The position numbers were made by a program, and so were the translations under genes. A model generated the notes under the pieces. The model did no database searches. It was not told where the DNA came from and saw nothing but the letters and a program-made list of their open reading frames with translations. A DNA stretch of 64,000 nt from Madurella fahalii (taxonomy: Eukaryota > Ascomycota > Sordariomycetes > Sordariales): NCBI GenBank assembly GCA_029876055.1, contig CM056874.1:1984001-2048000 (forward strand), in the 5' to 3' direction. Below are positions 48,601 to 61,416 of this stretch, piece after piece. Every line of letters begins with the position of its first letter. Position 1 is the first letter of the stretch.

Positions 48601-51600
48601 GAGCTTGGCGGGGGCGGATGCCGGGTTGACGTGGCCACGATAGCTGGCTGGTTACGGCGTTGATGTCATCCCACGGGCACGTTCGGACGGCCAGTTTGCG
48701 CCTCGACACACGCTGAGGATGGTTCTGGATCTTGGGAAGCGATTTCTCGCAGCAGGCGACGTTGGTTGGACGGAGCGGGGCAATTCATGTGGAGGGCCCT
48801 TGTGGCCGCGACCGATCGGCAGGTTAGGTTGTGCACGAGTTGGATAGGATAAATTCGACCGTGATGGATGGATGACAACGATGCGGCGTAAGGGCAGTTT
48901 TGAAGCGGCCAGCCTCGTTGTGGGCGACAATGTCTAGAGTGCTTGTGACGAAACGCAACAGCCGGAAAAACGGGGCGGCCACCGACATGTCGGGTCCGTT
49001 CCAATTCAGGCGGCGAACGGGCCTCTTCCCTCCAACCAAGCCAACCAGCCATAAGACTACTGCAATCGCGACCCCAATAACCCGCCGTTTCAAATCCCTG
49101 GACACTGAGCCGTTGTTAGGGCATCTGCGCATAGGATGTCCTGTATGTACTGTACAACAGCGAGAGCTGTCAGGTACCAGCACATTGCATGCAGATCCAC
49201 AAATGGGACAGCGGTATCAAACTGTCAAACGGTAGAAATGGTCCGGAACAGAGCTGAGGTCATTCGCAGAGCAGCTGGTGTTTGTGGAGGCTAGGTGAAG
49301 TGTTCCGTTTCAATGCGACGCTGGGCATCGAGATTCCAAGCGGCAGGGGAGCCGGCGATGTGTTGGCACCACCAACTCGGTTCCACCCCGTCATCCAGGC
49401 CAGCCTAGCCATCAGGGGCATCGTCCGTCTCCGCGCACGCGCATGGCACGGGTGCTTACACTTGGGCAATTGGCGGTTTAGGGTGGCCTTTGTCCACAGG
49501 ATGGGATTAGAGTTGGCCGCAAAACGGCCTTGGCAGGGTCGACCCATGGGCTCTTTCAGGGTCCCGGGCCCCCCGCCTCGGAAAACCCCTTCTTGGCAAA
49601 GCCGCGATCTGATTTCGGAGCGATGCAACCAATTGCCGACAGAATCGCAGGCTCCAAATTCTCTTAATCATGCACATGGGAAAGTACTGACGGACGACTG
49701 GCGGCTTCGCTGCTGCATCGAGCCACAAATACACAAATGAGACCGGAGTGGGAAATGTCGAACAATGCCAGCAAAATGTAGCACTGCTGGGAAAAGAATG
49801 GAAGACTTGGGTGCCTAAACAGCATCTCTATGATGTAGCGTTTTCCATGCTTTGGCTCCATCCACCCTCCAGAGAAAAAAAAGGAAGGGAGGGAGGGAGG
49901 GAGAGAGAGAATCGACGGCAAAGCCGTATATGACCATATCTCCAGCCATTCTACCCGCTCCCTCTCAACCAGAATGTCATCAACGCCAACGTGCCGCAGA
50001 AAGCCGCCTTCGAAACACAAGCGCCCACTGCAGGGGGTTCTGCTGTGCTCTGCATTCACCGCAGATCATGTCCCTGGAAGGCAGAGTTAGTTAGTGTTCC
50101 AGCTTGAATTTTGGAGCCGACGAGACTGGTGTTACCTATCCTTGAAAGCCGTGATATCAGGGAGGCGCGAGCATCTGGTTTCGTTGCTCTTGTACTGGCT
50201 AAAACGCAACAACAATAACATCATCATTACCACGTCAGCTCATATACTTCTAGACGTCAAGGGAGAGACAAAGTGCTCACCAATGTTTCGATAAAACCCA
50301 CCGAAAGTGGCCGCAGGAGTACTCTCGCTGGCTGGTTAGCAACATCCCTGGGAATTTCATGGAGAGGGCACAGTGAGCAGCTCACCTGTGTGTATTCGCA
50401 CATCGTGCTGTGGTGTACCGAGGATGGCTTGTTCGTAAGGCCGCAAGTGATTGTTCTCGAATTGAAACACAGGTAAGTTTGTGTGTGGTAAGGTCGTGGT
50501 TAGCTGAGGTGTCGTGTGTCGTTTTCACGACTGCACTTGTAGCGATGGGCAGACGACGGGGTTTTGAATGCCGCTCACTCCCTTGCATTTGTCAAGTCAA
50601 CCATCACAATTAGACTCGCCTGCTTTCCACATGACCATCATCGACTGCATGTCGGCGTCATTAGGAATGAGCCACAAGTATAAGCGAGGCACCACCCTGA
50701 ACAATCTCATGCGTGAGGCACAGTGAGTGGGACTGTCATTCAATATTGGGGACTAGGTGTCGGCGCAAGTTTACTAACCAAGCCCGAGGCGCTGGAAAGA
50801 GACAGTAAAGACATTCACATGGAAGGAAGAGAAGAATATCCGGATCGCAATAAAACAAAATAAAAAAGAAGGTAAGGTATTGTGTGAAACTGCCGCCGGC
50901 GATGGTCGACTCAGGCATGTGCCACCGTGGCCCATACTGTATGGCTAAGAACAAAGCAACAACCATTCGGTCCGGGTATCCAGTCGCGAGGCCCATCTCT
51001 GATTTCATCCCTTGCTAAGTGTCATGCTTCCCCAGGAAATGCTACACGTCACGTACAGCTGGCCGCACTAGTCTCGAATGCAAAACGAATAGCAGTCGAT
51101 CACCGCACCTGTCGAGTCTTATTGCACGTGTAAACGACATGCAGTGGCAGGGTGAATGGAATATTCCATCTGATGTTCACTTTTTCATAATCATGCATCA
51201 GTAATGCTGCCAGCCTGGCCATAGTAAAGTCCCAGCATCTGCGTTGCAGCTGACGTAGCACCACTGGCTACACGGCCTGTCCGAAGGAAGCGTGGTAAGC
51301 TAGCCGTTACACCCAATGTTCCGGTACTGTACCTACAGAACCAGTATAACTTGCTTGCTAGTCGGCACCCTAGAGATCTGGCTTATGCATCGACTCGTAC
51401 GTGTTGGACCCTAGGTAACCTATCTCACGGTTCAGGAGTATATCTGCAGAGTGAATGGAGACCTTACGGAAGAAGGATTTCGAACCCCGACTGCAGCAGC
51501 GACTGTTTGGCGGCCTCAGTGTTTATTCTCCCTTGGTTTATCCTATTCTGGGTACTAGACATTAGGTGGCTACTCGAAGGGAGAAACTCACGCATCAGAA

Positions 51601-54600
51601 CGGGTTATGCAAGATGACCCAGATGGGGGTGATCTTCCATTTCATGTCGGTTGTAGTGATTTACGAGTACTAATCCTCATACGGCTGGACTACGAAAAGG
51701 TAGATCTATGTAGCGCTCAGAAATGGGCAATTATTCAGCAGCAGCAGATCCCTTGAGAAGGTTATTACAATGCACTTGTATCATACTAGAATATGAGAGC
51801 CCCTTTTATGTAAGTGAAGACGCGAAACTCGGTTCTTGCCGTAACGTGTTCGGGTTGACAAGACACCTGCATTGGATGTTGTCCGTTTTTCTGAATTCAG
51901 GGCTCCGGTTAGTTATCAGGAAAAGTTATCGCAGAATGTGTCCTTACCCCCAACGATACTGCGCAAAGCAGTCTCTCTTACGGTACGGATATGAAGAGTG
52001 TACGGCAAAGAGCAAACTTTAAACTGCAATCATCTCTTACGCTAATTACTCTCAAGCACGCATTACAACTAGAACTATCAAGCCGACGACGATGTCTTTT
52101 TCAGCGACTAATTCTCAACGTAAGAACACTGTCCGGCAATCTGCTTCCCTGTTCTATGTATGATCTACAAAGAGCATGTTATGTCAATGTATGGAACAAT
52201 GGGATAAGACTGAATTCATTCTGTTTACTCCACTTCATTATGATGTATATTCCATACTGATTCGATGCCGGGATGCTCTTCTTGGACTTTGCAAACTCTC
52301 TCGGCTTTATCATAAAGACCAAACACGACCACATGTCCTGGGGTACGACTATTCTAAAACGGTGCATATCCAAGTCTTGCTTACTCAATTCTATCCTTCC
52401 GTTCAACAACAGGTCACGTGGTCGGGCATGAGACCCGGCGATTGATGAGGTTGTGAATGACGGCTCATTGTGAACCAAGGGCGCAGTCAACGTAAAACAA
52501 TGGAGCCCTTGACTACCGGAGTCTTGGTAAGGTGTCATCATGACTAATAGGTTCCTCCACAGTGTGTGTGTTGGCCGGCAACTGAACACCAGAGGCCGGC
52601 ATCCGCCTTTTGCCACAACCCCTCTCTGGCGTCACCAACGCCGAGATCCGGTACGAAACGCGGTGCCGACACCGAGGAAAAAAGAAGCGGCTCCCAATCG
52701 CCCGAACGTCATTCCAATATCGGCAGGGCGAAGCCTTGTGGAAAGGGATTGCTCAAAAGATCGAGCGACAGCAACCTACGTATTTCCGGCTGTCTCCACA
52801 ATCATGTATTCGAATCCACCCGCCGCAATAAAAAATCCCGAGAACCGGGCATCGTCTCCCAGACGATTCCGAGAGTGGAGTCTCGCACACATTCAATAAA
52901 TATGGAGCCCCGTGAAACTACCGGCGCCGGAAAACTCGGCATGGCCGCGGAGATACAGAAAAAGGGGGCCACAAGAACACGGGTCATTACCAAATCGCTT
53001 GTCGATGGAAGGCCGGTGGTGCGCTAAGGAGGATGTCCGGGGGCGCCTTCGTGCCGTGGCTTTTCGGGCCAGTCAGGTGGCTGTCCCGGGGGGAGGGGGG
53101 GTGATGGATGCCTCCAGCAAGCGATGACATCGCTGAGCCCCCCCCTACGTTAACCCCTTCCACGGAAAGAAAAAGCCGTGGATTCGGCTCACGGCATTTC
53201 GGGTATGCCGTTCAAAAGCTCGTTCAGAGCCCGTCCAGGCTCTGTGGGTAGTTCCGAGCTCGTTTTTTATGTAATTGGGTACAGAGCCAGCAAGGGACAA
53301 GGGGCGAGTCGAGCGCATGCAATTGCGATATTGGACGTAAACAGGTCTCATTGCAGTCAGCCACAACCATGCAACAGACATTGGGCCGACACTAGATTTG
53401 GAATGGATTCCATTGGGCGTGGTCCTCAACTTGACCTGCTGCTCAACTGCAGCTGTTAAGAAGGTGCCAATTTGCAGACCAGCTTGCCGATTGGCTACTC
53501 ACGTGTGTGCCGGGCTCAGCCCCCCTCAAGAGGACGTGGCGGCTTGTTGGTACAGTACGCAAAAAAAACAGCCCTAACAATGCGAGAAAAGAAGTCGAAT
53601 TTGCGGAAAACATGGCATGCGAATGTGCCAGGTGCGGAGGTTTGTATGGCCACTGTGACGTGGTCTAGCCCAAAGAGACCGGTCGGGAAGGGGCCGGTGC
53701 CTGTCTACCAAGTACCCTGTACGGGGATTTGGATGCGCGATTTTTCATATTGGCGATGTCGGCTGGCTGACTGGCTGGCTGACTGGCTTGCCGCCATCAC
53801 AGCCTCCTTGGATCAAAAAATGATGGAACGAGCTTTGATGAAACGCTCTTGTCCCCAACAGTTTAGGAGCCTTCACATACCGCTTTTTGAGCGCTGTCCT
53901 CCGGTTGGCCATCTCCTGGCCCAACAAACAAAGACGCGTTGCCCGGTACTGTACACAGGATGGCATCCGTGGGCCGGCGGGGAGGAGGAAGCCGTCGTGT
54001 GAGGAGTTGCTCAAACAAGCGGCCTCACGACGACCCTAATCATGAACAACTTTTACCCACAAGACGGACCCTGGTGCCGCTTTGTCGGGGAGGTTTCGGG
54101 GCTGCAGACCAACATCGCGTCCCACACCGCTCCTTGCCCGAACCGGCTCCGGCACCCGCTCACCCCTGTTCCCCGGCGCTTGCATTGTAAAGAGTACATG
54201 CGGCCGTGCTGTGCGATTAACGTTACTTGCGTTGGGGTAGAACAGCCTTGTCAGCACTTGGGACTTGAAGCTGGTGTGTTAGTGTTCACGGCAATGAGAT
54301 ACCAACCAAAGCCTCCCTCTTTCCCCCTTCTTCCCCCCCCCCCCACACCTTCCATCCACTAGAGTTCAGCATCCCACACTTGCCTTGCAGGAAGGAGGGA
54401 CCGGAACGAGCTGGGGTAGTGGGGAAGAGGGGAAACAAGCAACGCGGCGCACCGGACAAGCCTTGCTTGGCAGAGCAGCTAGCTTGGTAATGGTTCACAT
54501 TCTTGGGTTCGAGAACGGCATTGCACAAGCCCTCGATCAGAAGCAATCGAGACCGTCAAGAAAAGCCGAGACTGGTCAGCATAATGCCCAGACGGGAGAT

Positions 54601-57600
54601 CGCGCTGCCAAGGCGGTTTGGGCAAACTGAAGATATGGGTTTGGCCGTGTTGGCTGCGACTTGCAGATGCCTTGCCGCTGCAACGAGCCGAGCCTGCCAA
54701 CGTATCCCCATCGCACCGTTTGGTGCGCTTTCGGTATTGTGAAGGATGCGCTCGGAGGAAATCCTTCGTGCCACGCAGACATCCTACTCCGGGCTGTCTA
54801 TACCGTAAGCTACGGCCAGAGTACCCTATGTTGAGGCGGATAAAATGCTGACTCTGCATGATACATACTTTGTCCCGAATGTAAGTAGCTGTGAACGCCA
54901 TGCGGGCTGGCCCTAGCCAATCTTTGGTGATTACGGACCCCACTGTTCGATGTTGACAAACCGCCTTGACTAAACCTCCCCACAGCGTCGAGCCGCCTCG
55001 CTTTAACCGCGGTTTATATCCAACCAGGGCGGGCAAGGGGGGAGAAAGAGGCAAAAAGAAAACGGCACAGTAAAACGCATCTGCCCTCTGTTGTCCCTAT
55101 GCCGTGGTAAATCCGGGAGGGGTCGCAACTTGGCAAGGATGTGTACGATAAGGAGAACGTCACGGGCCGGGCTTGTTCGTCACTGGCTGTCTGGCTGCTG
55201 CTTGCTGCAACGCAGTCTTAATGCAGGGAAGGAGAGGGAAATCGGAGCCAGACGTGGGGGGAGCAACATTGCAGCCAGGGCGCTACTGACTCTGAGTGTT
55301 CTCAGCATTTTGCTGAGACGGGTACTATACAGACTTTAGGGAGACATCGAAGATGAACGGCCAGTATGTCAGAGTAAAGGTTTCGTTGGCATTCGTACCT
55401 TACCTCACCTTCCAAATTACCTTACCAATTCCACCCGTCGCTGGGCTTCAGCGCCGTAGTTCATGTGCGGCCCACCACAGAGCCCATCTCTAATGACGAA
55501 CGCCCAGCCTTGGCAATGCTTCCTGCTGAGGTCCCTTACATACCAAGCAACGCCATCCATCGATCGCCCAGGTTTTGCGCATATCGCGAGTTCAATCCAT
55601 CATGAGGGTATTGATAAAATTAGAGGCCGTCGTTTGTATTGAGTGCCTGGGCTGCCCGGGGCATCGGCACCGATGCCGCACCTACATGAGCTCAAAACTC
55701 AATTTGCAACATCACTGGGGTGCAGAAGTAGTACCCTGAAAGATGGCAATTGGCCAGTTCGCGCATACGCGGGTGAGCAAGGCCGCGCAATATTTCTTAG
55801 TGTAGTGTACACGAGCCGATGGAATCATCGCGCCGTCCCCCTTCAAAAACCGACCTGCTGGCATCATGATGTTACCATCCTCCGGAAAGAGGCTTGCCCT
55901 GATTCTCGACACCAGGTGCGTCTTTCGTGCCGCGCGCGGGGATTCGGACCACCAATTACATCCCGAACGCTTGCACATGTTGCATACAACAAATGATCTT
56001 CGACCCGTCGAAGGAGTGTACTATGTAGACATATGATGAAATTCCGCCACAATATTCCTGATCCGGCGATTCTTTGATAAGAAGCCTGAGACAGCGGTCA
56101 GATTTCTGGAGAAACCCCACGTGAGCAATGACGCAGTCACCCCTGCGGGATTCGCTCGTCTTGGCAAGTTTTGGCACCCACTACCTTGGGTACGCATATC
56201 CCAAATCGACCAAGAAACCTCGCAGGGCATGCCTTACGGTACGGTACCTTCGCAATCTACACTCGCATCCGGCACCAATACTTCGACCCAGCCCCGCAGC
56301 AGACAGATGCGTGTTACACGGGGCATGTTTCCCAGGGTTATGTCTCACAGCGCGCAAACTGTTGGCCTCCGCAAGCAGGCGGCGGGACGTCCCCCGTTGT
56401 CCTCCTTCTAGGCTTCCCTGCTGCAGTGGGTAGCGCCTACGGTAACGTTGGGGACACCGCCTCCGGCCATGGGACGTACTGTACCTATCCCTGTGCGTGC
56501 TGTCAAGTCGGGGACTCGGCAACTCGCGTTCACACGCAGGCAAGCCAGCAAAACTCAGCGCCAGAGAGCGTCCCCGCCAAGAGTCGATCGCCACATTTGC
56601 GATCAACGATCAACGGCGCCGCCAGAAGCCGACTCGGACAGGATATTGCCGCATATTTCTCGGGGGGCTTGGTAATTCCTGGAGCGTCTTGGCGGCTGGC
56701 GCGATAGGGCACGTCCCAGGAGCCGACTCGGCAAAGAACGGCCGACTGCTCCGACGCGACAGGAAACGGGCTTTCAATAAAGAATCCCACAAAACATGCA
56801 GCTGATCGAATATGGCGGATTTCGTCAAGGATGCACACACACAGACACTTCCCGTCTCCCAACCATGAGCGCGACAAGTTGGACTTGATGGTTGAAAGGT
56901 TTCGAAGCGCCGGTTCGCTTACCTCACTTTTGGCCAATGAGCTGGCCTGGGAGTTGGGGGTCGAATCGCTCTCTCCTCGGCCTCTCGGTGTTGGGTGGGG
57001 GTGGAGCTGTTGGCACGGTGGAGAGCATGGGCCTAGGGAAGTACCCGGTACGTCGAAGGTGGTGTGGGCAGGTTGTTGTCTGGAAAAGGAAAACTCATCA
57101 CCAGGAAGCGCACCGAGCGTGAAGCACGACATTTAAGACAAAGCCGTGGAAACCGAAAGGCTGTCTCGTGTGTTTTATTAACATCTCTCGGCATCGTTGG
57201 CCGTCGAGGATCGGACAAGCGTAAGGGACGTGGAGCATCAGAAGAATCAGGAGCACCTGCCGCATCTGTTATAGGAGCCAAGTCGTTTGTCAAGACAGCC
57301 TTGGCGAGTGGTCGGTTTTGCCACATAGGACAAGATGCGAATTATACGACTCGCAAACGTCGATCAAGAACGGAACACAGTAGACACCGATACTCTTGGG
57401 CCCTGCTATTCGGCTCCGACAGCACTGATGGTCGAGCCCGGGTGCTATGACTTCCCATAACCGAGTAAACTTGGGGCTTCCCGTCCCTCGGGTCGAGACA
57501 GTTCTTTCCAGTGGGGCTTTGCACTTGCAAATTCTCAAATATCCTAAAAAGACGCCCTCGATCCTCAGCAGGCGCCGCGAGGTACTAGTTACCCGGAGCA

Positions 57601-58752
57601 CTTGCTTGGGCCCAGCTAGACTGCTGCACTTAGACTAGCGATTTGCCGAATTTAGTACCTAATAACTCCGCACGAAATTGCTGTGCAGTATCTCAAGCGC
57701 CCCGCCTCGATACATCCAGACACCGAGCTGGGCGCTGAGCCTGCTCGATTGATGAAACTGGGACGGGTTCCGTTGATCCATACGACGTGCGCTAAAACAC
57801 TCACATACCCACCCCCACCAACCCGCTCTGCCCAAATACCCTCGCAGGCCCTCTGGACCCAGCTGCACAATTGGAAACTGCCCCATCCCGGCTGTCTCGA
57901 CACCCCTTTGCAAGAGGCGAAAACGAGACCTACTCTTAGCCCAGCTGATTTCCACATTGGCCGTCTCGCAATGTCGTTATAAACACCTCGCCAGCGGGCG
58001 CTCTCTTTTGCTTCTCTCCCTCTATCCACGCCAATTTCTCGCACTCTCAAGTCGCCAAGGAGCGAGCAAAACCAACCGGCATTTGAATGTGTAGATCTCG
58101 GCCACTTTTGTGCCTTGAACAGCACGCCACGCCCGCTACACAGGGCTACGCAAATCTCGCCTTACACGGGAGATAGGCTTGGCAGGGAACGATTGTCGTC
58201 CCCCAAGACGCCGTCGAGTGTCAGAGCACCGTGACGCAGCAACAAGTGTCCGGGGGGGCAATTGCGCGGCCCGGTCCATAATAAGAGTCCAGCAACGCCC
58301 CGTTTGCGCGTCCTCTCCAGTGTTGCCGTCAGTGAGAGCCACAGCATCCAGCAGTCGCCCTTCGATTCGGTGTCGGGGGGTTGTTTCTGCCATTGGTTGT
58401 CGAGCAAAGGCTCTTCAGAGACGTGGTTTGCGGTTCGGTGAAGCGGCCTCGTGCAGCGCGCCAGAAAAGGTTACTGTTGGGGCCGTCAGAGCGCCGGGCT
58501 TTCAGGGCAAATCGGTTACGCCGACCACCAGTTCCCAAGAAAGTCTGTTTGCGCGGGCACTTGCCTCCCAGTCCCGTGGCGTGGACCCCGCTGTCTTTGT
58601 GCCCCTCGGCCCCTCGCGCTTAGCACGCCGAGCGGTCGTTTGGGCCCTGACGTACCTTGATTCCGTCTGATTCAAGGACGCAAAGCCTGGCGTGTGCCGC
58701 CCCCTGCCCTGCTGCTGACCGCTGCACGCCGCCTGACGGCTTTCCCGCCAAC
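48601..58752. other. about 10-kb stretch without recognisable gene
   Basis: No frame longer than about 200 codons, and none with motifs, on either strand. Composition is not AT-rich, and no transposon proteins, LTRs or RIP-like stop runs are seen, so it does not look like region 1. A GGGA/GA-rich microsatellite is at 49883-49910. GTACTGTAC motifs occur at about 49147, 51324, 53550 (complement), 53946 and 56476. It may be the extended upstream region of the kinase at 58753, or hold non-coding RNAs or small genes that I cannot see. Confidence 0.5.
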
Positions 58753-61056
58753 ATGGCCCTCTCAGTGCTAGCTGCTGCGGCGACGCAGACATCATCTTTA
58801 GGTATCTTTACCCTCCTTGATTTGAGCCACGAACTGCTTCCCCTCCCTCCTCCCTCTCCGTCTTCCTCTACAGCAAGCAATCAAACAGTCGACTCAACGT
58901 TTTCAGCTCCAGACACGGCGAGCCATTCTAGCTCAGCAAAATCGAGCCTTTCGTCGTCGCCTCGACAATACCCTACCGACCTGACACATCCCATATTAGA
59001 AGAGGGCGATGAAACCGATAGCGAGGCGCTCAACGAACCCGTCACTCCTGTGAGCGGCCGCCAGTCCCAGGACTTCCAGGCCCTCGCAAATCAAGACGTC
59101 CATCTGGACGCGGCCCAAGACCAGCTCGCCGCGCCTTTCCCCACCGCGCGGCCAGGCGCCACGACCGTCTCGAAGCCGCCCCTCGTTGTCGATACCACGG
59201 CCACCCCGCCGCTACAAACGCCCAGAAGCCCTCCGCCGACCACTTCGGCATCACAAGCCGCCCCCTCAACGCCCACCCCTCCGACCCCGTCCGCCGACCA
59301 GGACCCCCGCACCGCACCTCCTTCGAGACGGTCGACTTTCAGCTCGACTTCGAGTTTCAAGAGGACCATGTCTAGCTTTTTAAGGCGTGTTGGATCACAG
59401 GCGGACAAGCCGGCACCCGGCGACTCGAGCAACAGCGCGATAGCGTCGAGTCTGAATCTCCCCGAAGGCGCGCATCGCAAGATCCCAGCCCGTCGTTGGT
59501 CCATGAATAGGAGTTCGGCTACTACCCGCTCGAATTCGCCGCCCTCGCCGAGCTCACCGCTCGAGATGGCTGTCGGAACAAGGGAAGAGGCTTCGAAGCC
59601 CATGGTGCCCGGCTCCGACGCCTTCAAGAAGAAGAAAACGCGCACATCGACCGGTTTCTCGCTGCGCTCGCGGCCCGCCGTCGCCAATGGAAGCAACAGC
59701 GGCCCATCGAGGCAGGAACTGCAGCTCAGGCGGCGCGCGAGCAGCTTTGACTATACAAAGCAAGAGGAGGCCGTGGCCGGCGATGCCGAGAATGCGATCC
59801 ACATGGAGAGGTCGCTATGGGGGCTACCGGCCGAGACGGGCACCGGCGTCAAGGCTCGCCGGATGAGCCTGAGCTTGCCCGACGATTTCACGGTGGATGT
59901 GGCAGAGCTATCGGCCGAGTTTGAGTATCAGCACAAGCTGCTGGGCCGCCACGGCAAGCACTTGGGCAAGGGTGCGACGTCCAAGGTCACGCTGATGGTG
60001 TCCAAAAATGGCGGCGAGCTCTACGCCGTCAAGGAGTTCCGCGGCAAGTCGTCGAGCGAGACCAAGGAGGAGTACGAGAAGAAGATCAAGTCCGAGTATA
60101 CGCTCGCGAAGAGCTTGCACCACCCCAACATTGTGGACACAATACGACTGTGCATCGACCGCGGTCGCTGGAACCATGTCATGGAGTACTGCGAGGACGG
60201 CGACCTGTTCACCCTCGTGAACAAGAAGTATCTCAAGGCCGAAGATAGGGAAAAGGACCGTCTCTGCCTCTTCAAGCAGCTGGTCAACGGCATCCACTAC
60301 CTCCACTCGAACGGCATTGCGCACCGCGACATCAAGCTCGAGAACTTGCTCATCACCAAGGAATGCAGGCTCAAAATCACCGACTTTGGCGTCTCGGAGG
60401 TCTTCTCAGGTATCCACCCGGGGCTTAGGGAAGCGGGCGGGCAGTGCGGCAAAAACATGGTCGATGTGCGCCGCTGCGCGCCGGGCATCTGCGGCAGCAT
60501 GCCGTACATCTCGCCCGAGGTGCTCAAGAAGTCGGGTGATTACGACCCCCGCGGCCTGGACGTCTGGAGCTCGGCCATTGTCATGGTGAACCTCATCTTT
60601 GGCGGCCCGCTATGGCACAAGGCCGAAGTGAGCAAGGAGAACGGGTCGGGCCAGGACACGTATGCCAAGCTCGTCCGCGGCTGGGAGAAGTGGACCGAGA
60701 AACACGCCGGCTCGGATGACATGACTATCACGGACATGGACTATCCGCACGTGTGGGTGTTTGACAACTTTGTCAAGCCGCCGGCGTTGCGGCGGGTGCT
60801 CCTCCAGATGCTCAACCCCGACCCCGAGAAGCGCATCTCGATCGCCAACGTGGTCAACAACCGATGGGTCAAGAACATTGAGTGCTGCCAGTCGGACAGC
60901 TTCGACGAGCCCAACGCCGCAACCATGATTGACGCGTCCAAGAAAGCGTGTCAAACTCGTGTGAGCGGGAAGAAGATATTCTGTCACAACCATCTCCCGC
61001 CCAAGGAGCTTGGGTCACACTCATTAGGCAAGATGCCCGGCAGCGCGGGCTATTGA
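58753..61056 (+). CDS. HAL4/SAT4-like Ser/Thr protein kinase
   Basis: 767 residues, single exon, from ATG 58753 (MALSVLAAAATQTSSLG); the frame is open upstream but that ATG is the first. Residues 1-395 are disordered, Ser/Thr/Pro-rich, with a TMSSFLRRVGSQ patch. The kinase domain runs at about 397-695: HLGKGATSKVTLMV glycine loop, YAVKEFRG lysine, GIAHRDIKLENLLI, KITDFGVSEVF and GICGSMPYISPEVL. The A-T-S-K-V loop and C-G-S-x-P-Y-I-S-P-E activation segment match the fungal HAL/NPR (Sat4/Hal4) group, which in yeast controls potassium transporters and plasma-membrane nutrient carriers. A C-terminal extension of about 70 residues follows. All catalytic residues are present. Preceded by the 10-kb gene-poor stretch. 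Confidence 0.9.
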   Translation: MALSVLAAAATQTSSLGIFTLLDLSHELLPLPPPSPSSSTASNQTVDSTFSAPDTASHSSSAKSSLSSSPRQYPTDLTHPILEEGDETDSEALNEPVTPVSGRQSQDFQALANQDVHLDAAQDQLAAPFPTARPGATTVSKPPLVVDTTATPPLQTPRSPPPTTSASQAAPSTPTPPTPSADQDPRTAPPSRRSTFSSTSSFKRTMSSFLRRVGSQADKPAPGDSSNSAIASSLNLPEGAHRKIPARRWSMNRSSATTRSNSPPSPSSPLEMAVGTREEASKPMVPGSDAFKKKKTRTSTGFSLRSRPAVANGSNSGPSRQELQLRRRASSFDYTKQEEAVAGDAENAIHMERSLWGLPAETGTGVKARRMSLSLPDDFTVDVAELSAEFEYQHKLLGRHGKHLGKGATSKVTLMVSKNGGELYAVKEFRGKSSSETKEEYEKKIKSEYTLAKSLHHPNIVDTIRLCIDRGRWNHVMEYCEDGDLFTLVNKKYLKAEDREKDRLCLFKQLVNGIHYLHSNGIAHRDIKLENLLITKECRLKITDFGVSEVFSGIHPGLREAGGQCGKNMVDVRRCAPGICGSMPYISPEVLKKSGDYDPRGLDVWSSAIVMVNLIFGGPLWHKAEVSKENGSGQDTYAKLVRGWEKWTEKHAGSDDMTITDMDYPHVWVFDNFVKPPALRRVLLQMLNPDPEKRISIANVVNNRWVKNIECCQSDSFDEPNAATMIDASKKACQTRVSGKKIFCHNHLPPKELGSHSLGKMPGSAGY

Positions 61057-61385
61057 CAGGAGCGGGTGGTTTCGTTATCCAACACATTGAGGAGGTTAAG
61101 GGGCTTCGTTAGGGTTTCGTTTCGGAGTGGCGGGTAGGGTCCCCGTAATTCATTCACGGCGTTAGACGGCGGGGGCACCGGTGCATCACAATTCACAACG
61201 CATTGGGCGGGCTTTCTTCATTTGGGGGGGCTGGGGGTTTTTCTTTCGGGAGCATTTGGCTTCTCCCTTACCCTATTCACAAATTCTTGCTGGTCTCTTT
61301 CTATGCCATTTCACCTTCCTTCACCCAGGGTTAATGATGATGAAGGAGCAAACGGGCCGAGTGTCCGGAAGGACGTAATGGGGTT

Positions 61386-61416
<31 letters not shown>

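Noticed and set aside
51480..51500. TTCGAACCC box resembling a tRNA T-arm on the minus strand.
   Set aside because: No A box or cloverleaf in the correct distance; also a similar GAGTTCAATCC at about 55589 lacks a tRNA body.
54479..55054. Minus-strand 191-codon frame in the gene-poor stretch.
   Set aside because: No recognisable motif, no intron signals, and composition like flanking DNA; kept as unproven rather than called.
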